Shown: positions 1 through 5,899 of the stretch, in pieces
How the letters are laid out: every line of letters starts with the position of its first letter
How positions within the stretch are numbered: position 1 is the first letter of the stretch
Assembly (NCBI GenBank): GCA_023433185.1
Contig: JAEZEN010000381.1
Span: forward strand, 1 to 5,899
Origin: Pseudomonadota bacterium
Lineage (GTDB): Bacteria > Pseudomonadota > Alphaproteobacteria > Rhizobiales > Kaistiaceae
Reading direction: 5' to 3'
DNA: 5,899 nucleotides
Notes under the pieces: generated by a model
Database searches by the model: none
Seen by the model: the letters and a program-made list of their open reading frames with translations, nothing else
Told to the model about the DNA's origin: nothing
Position numbers and translations under genes: made by a program

Positions 1-89
1 ACGTTCTTGCGGTTGATGAAGATGCCGAAGATCCCGAGCGTGAACAGGATCGCGGCAACGGTCAGGTAGTGGGAGAGCCCGACGACCAT
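1..89 (-). CDS. nuoK: NADH-quinone oxidoreductase subunit K, N-terminal fragment
   Basis: This is the 5' end of nuoK, running off the left edge; 29 complete codons are visible. The protein begins [19 protein letters not shown] and continues FGIFINRKN, the usual first transmembrane helix and following polar loop of NuoK, a small three-helix antiporter-like subunit of the complex I membrane arm. The conserved membrane glutamates of helices 2 and 3 lie outside the window. The ATG at 89-87 overlaps the nuoJ stop by one base (TGATG). A strong Shine-Dalgarno, GGAAGGG at 102-96, lies six bases upstream inside the end of nuoJ. Start and identity are therefore well supported although the gene is cut by the window, and the overlap implies translational coupling with nuoJ. 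Confidence 0.95.
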   Translation of the reverse strand, partial: MVVGLSHYLTVAAILFTLGIFGIFINRKN

Positions 90-694
90 CAGATGCCCTT
101 CCCCGATTCGACCTTGCGGACCTCGATCGCGGTCGCCGGCGTGCGCGCCACCTGGTCGGCGATCGACTGCCGCTTGACATTCGGCCGGTGGCGCAGCGTC
201 AGGACGATCGCACCGATCATCGCCACCAGCAGGATGAGTCCGGCCGCCTGGAAGAAGTAGACGTAGCGCGTGTAGATCAGGAGGCCCAGCGCCTCGGTGT
301 TCGAGACATCGCTCACCGGCGCCACGGCCGCGGTCACCGCGCCGGGCGCGAAGGCCCAGCCGGCCAGCACGATCAGCAGTTCGGCGAGCAGCACGATGCC
401 GATCAGCGCACCGACCGGCAGGTAGCTGAGGAAGCCCTGGCGGAGCTGGACGAAATCGACGTCGAGCATCATCACCACGAACAGGAACAGGACCGCCACC
501 GCGCCGACATAGACGACGATCAGGATCATCGCCAGGAACTCGGCGTTGAGCAGGACGAAGAGCCCGGCCGCGTTGACGAAGGCGAGGATCAGGAACAGCA
601 CGGAATGCACCGGATTCCGCGCGCCGATCACCATCACCGCCGAGGCGATCGCCACACCGGAGAAGAGATAGAAGAAGATGGCGGAGACGGTCAT
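89..694 (-). CDS. nuoJ: NADH-quinone oxidoreductase subunit J
   Basis: NuoJ (201 aa) is a membrane subunit of complex I, joining NuoH to the antiporter-like subunits and helping couple quinone reduction to proton pumping. Five hydrophobic segments can be seen, at about residues 4-24, 30-50, 52-77, 91-111 and 147-167. The most diagnostic stretch is the third helix with its AEFLAM and [18 protein letters not shown] runs, the conserved flexible helix of the family. A polar tail of about 30 residues after the last helix is longer than in short enterobacterial forms and is common in alphaproteobacteria. The ATG at 694 is the first ATG in the frame. Its ribosome site is poor: GAAGGG at 713-708 lies 13 nt upstream and is partly complementary to the CCTTC just before it. 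The gene follows a 103-nt gap after nuoI and overlaps nuoK by one base. Confidence 0.97.
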   Translation of the reverse strand: MTVSAIFFYLFSGVAIASAVMVIGARNPVHSVLFLILAFVNAAGLFVLLNAEFLAMILIVVYVGAVAVLFLFVVMMLDVDFVQLRQGFLSYLPVGALIGIVLLAELLIVLAGWAFAPGAVTAAVAPVSDVSNTEALGLLIYTRYVYFFQAAGLILLVAMIGAIVLTLRHRPNVKRQSIADQVARTPATAIEVRKVESGKGI

Positions 695-797
695 GTCGGA
701 CGGTTCGCCCTTCGGAAGGCAGGCGCGGGTCTTTTAGTGTTTCCAGTGTTGTCCGTCCACACCCTGACGGACGGCAATTTGTCCCCCGGTCTCAGGC
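695..797 (-). other. nuoI-nuoJ intergenic gap
   Basis: This 103-nt stretch between the nuoI stop and the nuoJ start is the only sizeable non-coding gap in the window; all other junctions are 10 nt or less. It is locally less GC-rich around 731-750. It holds an inverted repeat (751-772), a direct repeat AGTGTT at 736-741 and 745-750 (plus-strand reading), and a CCTTC/GAAGG self-complementary pair next to the nuoJ ribosome site. There is no U-run following the hairpin in the direction of transcription, so a terminator is not supported. A weak promoter-like pair on the minus strand, TGGAC at 759-755 and CTAAAA at 737-732 with 17 nt between, is noted without confidence. No convincing reading frame lies in it; frames crossing it are shadows of nuoI. 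Confidence 0.8.
751..772 (-). repeat. Inverted repeat in the nuoI-nuoJ gap (possible RNA hairpin)
   Basis: GTCCGTC at 751-757 and GACGGAC at 766-772 are perfect 7-bp inverted arms separated by an 8-nt loop. In the nuo transcript they could form a stem of mostly G-C and C-G pairs. No run of T follows on the minus strand (the next bases are AACACTGG), so it does not look like an intrinsic terminator. A role in mRNA processing or in partial attenuation between nuoI and nuoJ is possible but unproven, and a 7-bp match of this kind could arise by chance in GC-rich DNA. Confidence 0.45.
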
Positions 798-1292
798 TCA
801 TCGGTAGGGCCCGTCGATCGCCATGTTGCGTGCGATTTCGCGCTCCCAGCGGTCGCCGTTCGCGAGCAGCTTCTCCTTGTCGTAGTAGAGCTCCTCGCGG
901 GTCTCGGTGGCGAACTCGAAATTCGGCCCCTCGACGATCGCATCCACCGGGCAGGCCTCCTGGCAGAAGCCGCAGTAGATGCACTTCACCATGTCGATGT
1001 CGTAGCGCGTCGTGCGCCGCGTGCCGTCGTTGCGGCGCGGACCGGCCTCGATGGTGATCGCCTGGGCCGGGCAGATCGCCTCGCAGAGCTTGCAGGCGAT
1101 GCAGCGCTCCTCGCCGTTCGGGTAGCGGCGAAGCGCATGTTCTCCGCGGAAGCGCGCGCTCACCGGTCCCTTCTCGAAGGGATAGTTGAGCGTCGCCTTG
1201 GGGGCGAAGAAGTAGCGCATCGAGAGGAAGAAGGCCTTGACGAACTCGATGAGGAACAGCGAGCGCGCGGCCTGGTCGAGACGGAGCGACAT
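798..1292 (-). CDS. nuoI: NADH-quinone oxidoreductase subunit I (2x 4Fe-4S ferredoxin)
   Basis: NuoI (164 aa) is the peripheral-arm subunit carrying clusters N6a and N6b, which relay electrons from NuoG towards N2 in NuoB. Two classical CxxCxxCxxxCP motifs are present: C64, C67, C70 and C74, then C104, C107, C110 and C114. In such 2x4Fe-4S proteins the last Cys of each motif normally ligates the opposite cluster. The N-terminal segment (about residues 10-30) is hydrophobic and amphipathic, as expected for the part lying on the membrane against NuoH. Length and the [20 protein letters not shown] region fit the alphaproteobacterial form. The chosen ATG at 1292 shares one base with the nuoH stop (TGATG) and matches the usual N-terminus; a weak GGATGGG lies 7 nt upstream. 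An in-frame ATG four codons earlier (1304) is possible but would lengthen the overlap to 13 nt. Confidence 0.98.
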   Translation of the reverse strand: MSLRLDQAARSLFLIEFVKAFFLSMRYFFAPKATLNYPFEKGPVSARFRGEHALRRYPNGEERCIACKLCEAICPAQAITIEAGPRRNDGTRRTTRYDIDMVKCIYCGFCQEACPVDAIVEGPNFEFATETREELYYDKEKLLANGDRWEREIARNMAIDGPYR

Positions 1293-2338
1293 CAGCTTGC
1301 CCATCCGGTGATCTGGAGAACCGTGGCGACGATGACGACCATCGCCAGCGAGATCGGCAGGAAGACCTTCCAGCCGAGACGCATCAACTGGTCGAAGCGG
1401 TAGCGCGGTACGAAGGCCTTGACCATGGCGAACATGAAGAACACGAGACAGATCTTGAGGATGAACCAGATCACCCCCGGCACCCAGGTGAAGGGCACCA
1501 CGTCGACCGGCGGCAGCCAGCCGCCGAGGAAGAGGATCGCGGTCAGCGCGCACATGAGCACGATCGCCACGTACTCGCCGAGCATGAAGAGGAGGTAGGG
1601 GGTCGACGAGTACTCGACCATGAATCCCGCGACCAGCTCCGATTCGGCCTCGACCAGGTCGAAGGGCGGCCGGTTGGTCTCCGCCAGCGCCGAGATGAAG
1701 AAGATCACGAACATCGGCAGCAGCACGAGCCAGTGCCAGTCAAGGAAGCTCGCCGGCAGGCCGAGCGACGTGCCGAGGCCGCGATGCTGGGCGAGCACGA
1801 TGTCGGTGAGGTTGAGCGAGCCGACGCAGAGCAGCACGGTGATGATGACAAAGCCGATCGAGACCTCGTAGGACACCATCTGCGCCGCCGACCGAAGCGC
1901 CGAGAGGAGCGGATATTTCGAGTTCGACGCCCAGCCGGCCATGATGATGCCGTACACGCCGAGCGAGGAAATCGCGAAGATGTAGAGGATGCCGACATTG
2001 ATGTCGGCCACCACCCAGCCCGCGGCGAAGGGGATGACGGCCCAGGCCGACAGCGCCAGCGTGGTCGTCACCAGCGGCGCGATCAGGAACACGCCCTTGT
2101 TCGCGCCGGAGGGAACCACCGGCTCCTTGACCACGAACTTCAAGAGGTCGGCGAAGGACTGGAGCAGGCCCCACGGACCGACGACGTTCGGGCCCCGACG
2201 CAGTTGCACGGCTGCCCAGATCTTGCGGTCGGCGTAGAGCAGGAACGCGATGAAGACCAGCAGCAGCACCATGACGAGCAGACTCTGCCCGACGACGATG
2301 GCGGTCGGAACGACGTAGCCGTGGAAGAACTCGGACAT
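1292..2338 (-). CDS. nuoH: NADH-quinone oxidoreductase subunit H
   Basis: NuoH (348 aa, normal length; ND1 homologue) is the membrane subunit at the junction with the peripheral arm. It forms much of the quinone chamber and the acidic E-channel. About eight hydrophobic helices are seen, with family signatures: [20 protein letters not shown] near residues 36-55, [14 protein letters not shown] at 60-73, SYEVSIGF around E158, and [20 protein letters not shown] at 220-239 carrying E220, D227, E230, E232 and E234. The start at 2338 gives the typical short N-terminus before the first helix. The frame stays open much further upstream, but that part lies inside nuoG and is a shadow. GGAG at 2350-2347, 8 nt upstream and within the end of nuoG, is a good ribosome site. 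The gap to nuoG is 5 nt, and the stop overlaps the nuoI start. Confidence 0.98.
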   Translation of the reverse strand: MSEFFHGYVVPTAIVVGQSLLVMVLLLVFIAFLLYADRKIWAAVQLRRGPNVVGPWGLLQSFADLLKFVVKEPVVPSGANKGVFLIAPLVTTTLALSAWAVIPFAAGWVVADINVGILYIFAISSLGVYGIIMAGWASNSKYPLLSALRSAAQMVSYEVSIGFVIITVLLCVGSLNLTDIVLAQHRGLGTSLGLPASFLDWHWLVLLPMFVIFFISALAETNRPPFDLVEAESELVAGFMVEYSSTPYLLFMLGEYVAIVLMCALTAILFLGGWLPPVDVVPFTWVPGVIWFILKICLVFFMFAMVKAFVPRYRFDQLMRLGWKVFLPISLAMVVIVATVLQITGWAS

Positions 2339-2343
2339 CGCCG

Positions 2344-4434
2344 TCACTCCGCCGCGACCGCGAGCTTGCCGGCATGGAGGGCGGAGCACTCCGCCATCAC
2401 CGCCGACGCCCGCGCGATCGGGTTGGTCAGGTAGAAGTCGGCCACCGCCGGCTTGAACGGCTCGCGCGAGGGCTTGCCGTCGACCGCGGCGAGGCCCTTG
2501 AGCGCGTCGAGCGGCTCGGCCGGCACCTGGCCGACGCGCATGAAGTGCGGGTGCGCCTGGTAGAGCGCGCGGCGGAGCTCGTGGAGCGAATCGAATGGCA
2601 GCCGCTTGCCGAGGACATCCGACAGCGCGCGGAGGATCGCCCAGTCCTCCCGCGCCTCGCCCGGCGGGAAGCCGGCGCGGGCGGTCATCTGCACGCGACC
2701 TTCCGTGTTGACGTAGATCGCCGACTTCTCGGTATAGGCCGCGCCTGGGAGGATGACGTCGGCGCGGTGCGCCCCGGCGTCGCCATGGGTGCCCATATAG
2801 ACGACGAAGGCGTCGCCCAGCGCGTTCATCGGCAGTTCGTCGGCGCCCAGCAGGAACAGGACGTCGACCTCCCTCTGCCCGGCCGCCGTCACCATGCCGA
2901 TGACGTCGTGGCCGCCCTCCCCGGGCACGAAGCCGAGGTCGAGGCCGCCGACGCGCGCCGCAGCCGTGTGAAGGATCGCAAGGCCGTTCCACCCGGCGTC
3001 ACGCTCGCCGCCGGCAACCAGCCTCGCGGCCATCGACAGGATCGCCTCGCCGTCCGGCCGGACGAGCGCGCCCTGCCCGACGACGACCATCGGCCGCCTG
3101 GCGGCGGCAAGAGCCGCGGCGAAGTCGCCCTCCCCCGCCACCACCTGGGCCAGCGACTCAGGGCCGGCGCCCAGGTGCTCGAGCGGAAAGGTCAGGTCGA
3201 CAGCCTCGCCGACCATGCCGATCCTGACGCCGCCGTCGCGCCAGCGGCGGCGCAGGCGGGCATTGAGCACGGCCGCCTCGCGGCGCGGGTTCGTGCCGAC
3301 GAGGAGGATCACGTCGGCGCGGTCGATGCCGGCGATGCCGGGATTGAAGACGTAGGAGGCGCGGCCGCGCTTCGGGTCGAGCTTGGTGCCGTCCTGGCGG
3401 CAGTCGACATGCGGCGAGCCGAGCGCCTGCATCAGCGACTTCAGCGCGAACATCTCCTCGACGCCGGCGAGGTCGCCGGCAATGGCGCCGATCCGCTTGC
3501 CTGTCGAAGCGGACACCCGCCCCTCGATGGCGGCGAAGGCCTCGGACCAGCTGGCCGGAACCAGCCGCCCGTCCTTGCGCACATAGGGGCGGTCGAGGCG
3601 CTGCGCCTTGAGGCCGTCCCAGACGAAGCGCGTCTTGTCGGAGATCCACTCCTCGTTCACCGCCTCGTTGAGGCGCGGCAGGATGCGCATCACCTCGCGC
3701 CCGCGCGTGTCGACGCGGATCGCCGAGCCGAGGGCGTCCATCACGTCGATCGACTCGGTCTTGACCAGTTCCCACGGCCGCGCCTGGAACGCGTAGGGCC
3801 GGGAGGTCAGCGCCCCCACCGGGCAGAGATCGATGACGTTGCCCTGGAGTTCCGAGGTCATCGCCCGTTCGAGATAGGTGGTGATCTCCATGTCCTCGCC
3901 GCGGCCCGTCGCGCCGAGTTCGGGCACGCCGGCCACCTCGGCCGAGAAGCGGATGCAGCGCGTGCAGTGGATGCAGCGCGTCATGATCGTCTTGACCAGC
4001 GGGCCGATATACTTGTCCTCGACGGCGCGCTTGTTCTCCTTGAAGCGCGACCCGTCGACGCCGTAGGCCATCGCCTGGTCCTGCAGGTCGCACTCCCCGC
4101 CCTGGTCGCAGATCGGGCAGTCGAGCGGATGGTTGATGAGCAGGAACTCCATCACCCCTTCGCGCGCCCGCCGTACCAGCTTCGACTTGGTGATGACCTC
4201 GGGCGGCTCGCCGTTCGGCCCGGGCCGGCAGTCGCGCACCGACCATGCGCAGGATGCGATCGGCTTCGGCGCGCCCTTCAGCTCGACGAGGCACATCCGG
4301 CAATTGCCCGCGATCGACAGGCGTTCGTGGAAGCAGAAGCGCGGAATCTCCGCGCCCGCCGCCTCGCACGCCTGGAGGAGCGTGAACTCCGCCGGGACAT
4401 CGACTTCCTTGTTGTCGACCTTGATCACAGGCAT
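2344..4434 (-). CDS. nuoG: NADH-quinone oxidoreductase subunit G
   Basis: NuoG (696 aa) is the largest peripheral-arm subunit, holding iron-sulfur clusters between NuoF and NuoI. Residues 1-80 are a plant-type ferredoxin fold with C34, C45, C48 and C62 for the 2Fe-2S N1b cluster. H102, C106, C109 and C115 (HxxxCxxCxxxxxC) match the His-ligated N5 cluster. C154, C157, C160 and C204 match N4. The rest is a degenerate molybdopterin-oxidoreductase domain, structural in complex I. The CxxCxxxC motif of the extra N7 cluster, found after N4 in E. coli and Thermus NuoG, is absent, as in mitochondria and alphaproteobacteria; the length also fits that class. The start at 4434 has GAAGG 7 nt upstream overlapping the stop of the preceding sulfotransferase gene, 10 nt away. 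A second ATG at 4439 is out of frame and closes after four codons. Confidence 0.98.
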   Translation of the reverse strand: MPVIKVDNKEVDVPAEFTLLQACEAAGAEIPRFCFHERLSIAGNCRMCLVELKGAPKPIASCAWSVRDCRPGPNGEPPEVITKSKLVRRAREGVMEFLLINHPLDCPICDQGGECDLQDQAMAYGVDGSRFKENKRAVEDKYIGPLVKTIMTRCIHCTRCIRFSAEVAGVPELGATGRGEDMEITTYLERAMTSELQGNVIDLCPVGALTSRPYAFQARPWELVKTESIDVMDALGSAIRVDTRGREVMRILPRLNEAVNEEWISDKTRFVWDGLKAQRLDRPYVRKDGRLVPASWSEAFAAIEGRVSASTGKRIGAIAGDLAGVEEMFALKSLMQALGSPHVDCRQDGTKLDPKRGRASYVFNPGIAGIDRADVILLVGTNPRREAAVLNARLRRRWRDGGVRIGMVGEAVDLTFPLEHLGAGPESLAQVVAGEGDFAAALAAARRPMVVVGQGALVRPDGEAILSMAARLVAGGERDAGWNGLAILHTAAARVGGLDLGFVPGEGGHDVIGMVTAAGQREVDVLFLLGADELPMNALGDAFVVYMGTHGDAGAHRADVILPGAAYTEKSAIYVNTEGRVQMTARAGFPPGEAREDWAILRALSDVLGKRLPFDSLHELRRALYQAHPHFMRVGQVPAEPLDALKGLAAVDGKPSREPFKPAVADFYLTNPIARASAVMAECSALHAGKLAVAAE
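2347..2350 (-). promoter_or_regulatory. Shine-Dalgarno for nuoH
   Basis: GGAG on the minus strand lies 8 nt before the nuoH ATG, inside the last codons of nuoG. It fixes the start at 2338 rather than any of the upstream codons in the long open frame, and it implies that ribosomes ending nuoG can reinitiate on nuoH. Confidence 0.7.
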
Positions 4435-4441
4435 GGCATGG

Positions 4442-4446
4442 CCTTC
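4442..4446 (-). promoter_or_regulatory. Shine-Dalgarno for nuoG
   Basis: GAAGG on the minus strand overlaps the TGA stop of the sulfotransferase gene and lies 7 nt before the nuoG ATG at 4434. It is only 2 nt from the out-of-frame ATG at 4439, too close for good initiation, so it decides in favour of 4434. The overlap with the stop codon suggests coupling of nuoG translation to the sulfotransferase gene. Confidence 0.7.
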
Positions 4447-4449
4447 ACA
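4442..4449 (-). repeat. 8-bp direct repeat, copy at the 3' end of the sulfotransferase gene
   Basis: TGTGAAGG on the minus strand spans the sulfotransferase stop codon and the nuoG Shine-Dalgarno. An identical octamer lies at 5406-5399, touching the sulfotransferase start codon. The identity ends at 8 bp on both sides. Part of the match is constrained, because GAAGG serves as a ribosome site here, so only about three extra bases are unexplained. Confidence 0.5.
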
Positions 4450-5398
4450 GATTGTACTTCTTGCGCCAGTCGACGGCAGGCCCGCCGAGCGTGTCGGCGC
4501 AGGCCCTTATCTCCTCGGCGAAATGCCGGACGAGGGCCGCGCGGATCTCGTCGGTCATCACCAGCTTCGCCGACTTGCTCTTGCGGTTGAAGCCCGGCTC
4601 GAGGTCGCCGCTCGGCAGGTCCGGATCGGCGCCGAGGAAGGTGAGGATGCGCGCCCTGAGGCCCGCCGGATCGGTGCGGAGATCGTCGAAGAAGTAGCAC
4701 TCGAACTGCCCCGGCGCGGCGAACTTGCGCCAGCGGGCGACGGTCTGGGACGGGAACGAGCGCCCCACCACGTCCTTCCGTGTCAGGAAGCGCTGGACCA
4801 TCTCGACGGTGACCGGCGGCTTGATTCTGCTCTTGGTCTGGCGCGCCGCCATGCCGAGCGCCGACCATGCGCGCTCCACCGGCTCGCGCATCAGGAACAC
4901 GATCCGGGCGGCGGGGAAGCGCCCGACGATGCGCCGGACCTGGTCGTCGCCGAGCTTCGAATAGGCCGGCGTCACGTCGCCCGTCATGTCGCCGCCCTTC
5001 TCGTCGAAGAGCCGCGCATAGGCCTCGGTGGCAGCCACCTCGTCCTTCATCAGCCGGTCATTGGTGAAGAGGTCGAGATAGCCCTTCATGAAGCGGAGGT
5101 CGCGCTCGCCGAGCGGCTGGCCGGCATCCTCGGCGCGCATGCGGTTGACCTTGTCGAGGTCCTTGTCGATGCGGCCCTGGAGACGCTTCGCCTTGCGGAG
5201 CCCCGGCCGGGCGCCGTCGAAGAAGTGCAGTTCCTTGACCGGCGGCATCCAGAACGCCGGATGAAAGGCGAGCTGGTCATAGAGCCAGCGCGTGCCGGCC
5301 TTCTGGGCGCCGATGCAGATGAAATCGGGGCCGTCGCCGCGCGCGGCGCGCGGCGCCTCATTGCCCGCGATCTCGGTCTGGGTCAGCACCCTGTTCAT
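4445..5398 (-). CDS. PAPS-dependent sulfotransferase (Sulfotransfer_1-like)
   Basis: This 317-aa soluble protein has no signal peptide or membrane segment and is a likely cytoplasmic sulfotransferase moving a sulfuryl group from PAPS to an unknown acceptor. FICIGAQKAGTRWLYDQL (residues 26-43; K33, G35, T36) matches the 5'-phosphosulfate loop. KELHFFD at 55-61 matches the heparan-sulfate sulfotransferase segment whose Glu (here E56) is the catalytic base in 3-O-sulfotransferases. GDVTPAY follows at 140-146, with Asp where Glu is more usual. RIVFLMREPVERAWS at 165-179 (R171, S179) is the 3'-phosphate motif. The C-terminal third is the usual helical region. The gene looks intact. It sits between the coiled-coil gene (10 nt upstream) and nuoG (10 nt downstream), an unexpected place. 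Start is uncertain: GAAGG directly abuts the ATG at 5398, whereas GGTGA (5413-5409) lies 10 nt away; a GTG at codon 4 (5389) is an alternative. Substrate could be a polysaccharide, lipid or other glycoconjugate; nothing here decides. Confidence 0.9.
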   Translation of the reverse strand: MNRVLTQTEIAGNEAPRAARGDGPDFICIGAQKAGTRWLYDQLAFHPAFWMPPVKELHFFDGARPGLRKAKRLQGRIDKDLDKVNRMRAEDAGQPLGERDLRFMKGYLDLFTNDRLMKDEVAATEAYARLFDEKGGDMTGDVTPAYSKLGDDQVRRIVGRFPAARIVFLMREPVERAWSALGMAARQTKSRIKPPVTVEMVQRFLTRKDVVGRSFPSQTVARWRKFAAPGQFECYFFDDLRTDPAGLRARILTFLGADPDLPSGDLEPGFNRKSKSAKLVMTDEIRAALVRHFAEEIRACADTLGGPAVDWRKKYNL

Positions 5399-5406
5399 CC
5401 TTCACA
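5399..5406 (-). repeat. 8-bp direct repeat, copy at the 5' end of the sulfotransferase gene
   Basis: TGTGAAGG on the minus strand lies immediately before the sulfotransferase ATG and is identical to the octamer at 4449-4442 at the other end of that gene. Here the GAAGG is too close to the ATG (zero spacing) to be an ideal ribosome site for it, while the 3' copy is well spaced for nuoG. That asymmetry is what one would expect if this copy was the original nuoG leader, but chance is not excluded. Confidence 0.5.
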
Positions 5407-5408
5407 AC

Positions 5409-5606
5409 TCACCGGGGCATGTCGGCAAGGTCGAGGCGCTTCTCGACGCGGTCGAGCCGGTCCATGCGGCGCTGCACGCCGACCACCGCCTCCTCAAGGG
5501 CGGGCATCCGGCCCTTCCGTTCCCGCACGTCGTCCCCGACCCGATCGACCTTCTCGTCGAGCCGTCGCAGGTCTACCAGCACGAGATTGTCGGGATCGTC
5601 GGCCAT
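5409..5606 (-). CDS. Small coiled-coil protein of unknown function
   Basis: This 65-aa protein (MADDPDNLVLVDLRRLDEKV at the start) is charged and nearly all predicted helix. Hydrophobic residues keep a 3-4 spacing from residue 13 to 58 (L13, L16, V20, V23, V27, M34, L37, V41, V44, M48, L51, L58), broken at R30 and E55, so a coiled coil is likely. A proline at 35 would kink it in the middle. It has no Cys, no membrane segment and no catalytic motif. Similar short heptad proteins, often ending in RVEKRLDL-like sequence, are recalled as common hypothetical proteins in Hyphomicrobiales, but no function is known to me. The ATG at 5606 is 5 nt after the nuoF stop and the stop is 10 nt before the sulfotransferase; a GGGG lies only 2 nt upstream, so the ribosome site is imperfect. 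The frame is open upstream within nuoF, but that part is shadow. Confidence 0.75.
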   Translation of the reverse strand: MADDPDNLVLVDLRRLDEKVDRVGDDVRERKGRMPALEEAVVGVQRRMDRLDRVEKRLDLADMPR

Positions 5607-5611
5607 CGCCC

Positions 5612-5899
<288 letters not shown>

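Noticed and set aside
751..772. Intrinsic terminator between nuoI and nuoJ
   Set aside because: The stem is followed on the minus strand by AACACTGG, not a T-run, and the downstream genes belong to the same complex.
774..789. Possible sigma-54 promoter, GG-N10-GC on the minus strand before nuoJ
   Set aside because: Only the GG, the GC and TTGC fit; the rest of the -24 element does not match, and G-runs in GC-rich DNA give such spacing easily.
188..1057. 289-codon plus-strand frame with His-, Gln- and Asp-rich sequence
   Set aside because: It is antisense to nuoJ and nuoI; the low-complexity polar composition is the complement of hydrophobic membrane-protein codons, not a metal-binding protein.
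1293..1553. Longer form of NuoI starting upstream (251 residues)
   Set aside because: The extra N-terminus is an Arg-rich shadow of the end of nuoH; known NuoI proteins of this class are about 160-165 residues and begin at the overlapping ATG.
1733..2434. 233-codon plus-strand frame opposite nuoH
   Set aside because: Same explanation: a polar shadow of a membrane protein gene.
3158..4369. 403-codon minus-strand frame in another phase of nuoG
   Set aside because: Arg- and Pro-rich out-of-frame shadow within nuoG; no break or frameshift in nuoG calls for it.
2374..4590. Very long open frame (738 codons) on the plus strand opposite nuoG
   Set aside because: NuoG on the other strand has complete cofactor motifs. 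The antisense product is rich in Arg, Ala, Asp, His and Glu without any recognisable domain, typical of antisense frames opposite GC-rich genes where stops are rare. It also runs into the sulfotransferase gene.
4445..5398. Sulfotransferase as part of an insertion sequence or phage morph
   Set aside because: No transposase, integrase or terminal inverted repeats are seen on either side, and base composition by eye resembles the neighbouring nuo genes; only the 8-bp direct repeat remains, reported separately.

Overview
This window is the middle of a respiratory complex I (nuo) operon, read entirely from the minus strand. Transcription runs from high to low coordinates: nuoF (3' end only), a small coiled-coil gene of unknown function, a sulfotransferase gene, nuoG, nuoH, nuoI, nuoJ and the first 29 codons of nuoK. 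Composition is GC-rich throughout. NuoI has the alphaproteobacterial form with two 4Fe-4S motifs. NuoG is short (696 residues), mitochondria-like, and lacks the N7 cluster motif. NuoJ has a long polar tail. Together these suggest an alphaproteobacterium, probably of the Hyphomicrobiales (Rhizobiales) or a close relative; the assignment is inferred from protein character, not from a search.

Layout: 5899-5612 nuoF C-terminus with the N3 cluster ligands; 5606-5409 a 65-residue heptad-repeat protein; 5398-4445 a PAPS-dependent sulfotransferase (317 aa); 4434-2344 nuoG; 2338-1292 nuoH; 1292-798 nuoI; 797-695 the only sizeable intergenic gap, holding a small inverted repeat; 694-89 nuoJ; 89-1 nuoK start. 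Other junctions are 5-10 nt gaps or one-base TGATG overlaps, as expected of one translationally coupled transcript.

The recognised Nuo proteins supply parts of NADH:ubiquinone oxidoreductase. NuoF oxidises NADH and passes electrons through N3. NuoG carries N1b, N4 and N5. NuoI carries N6a and N6b and feeds N2 and quinone. NuoH forms the quinone-site and proton-entry membrane subunit, and NuoJ and NuoK continue the membrane arm.

The unusual part is the pair of non-nuo genes between nuoF and nuoG. The sulfotransferase keeps its PAPS-binding and catalytic-type motifs and is spaced as a regular operon member. It is bracketed by an exact 8-bp direct repeat (TGTGAAGG on the coding strand). Removing the DNA between the repeats would leave a clean junction with a well-placed Shine-Dalgarno in front of nuoG. 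This suggests, but does not prove, insertion of a cargo gene into a housekeeping operon.
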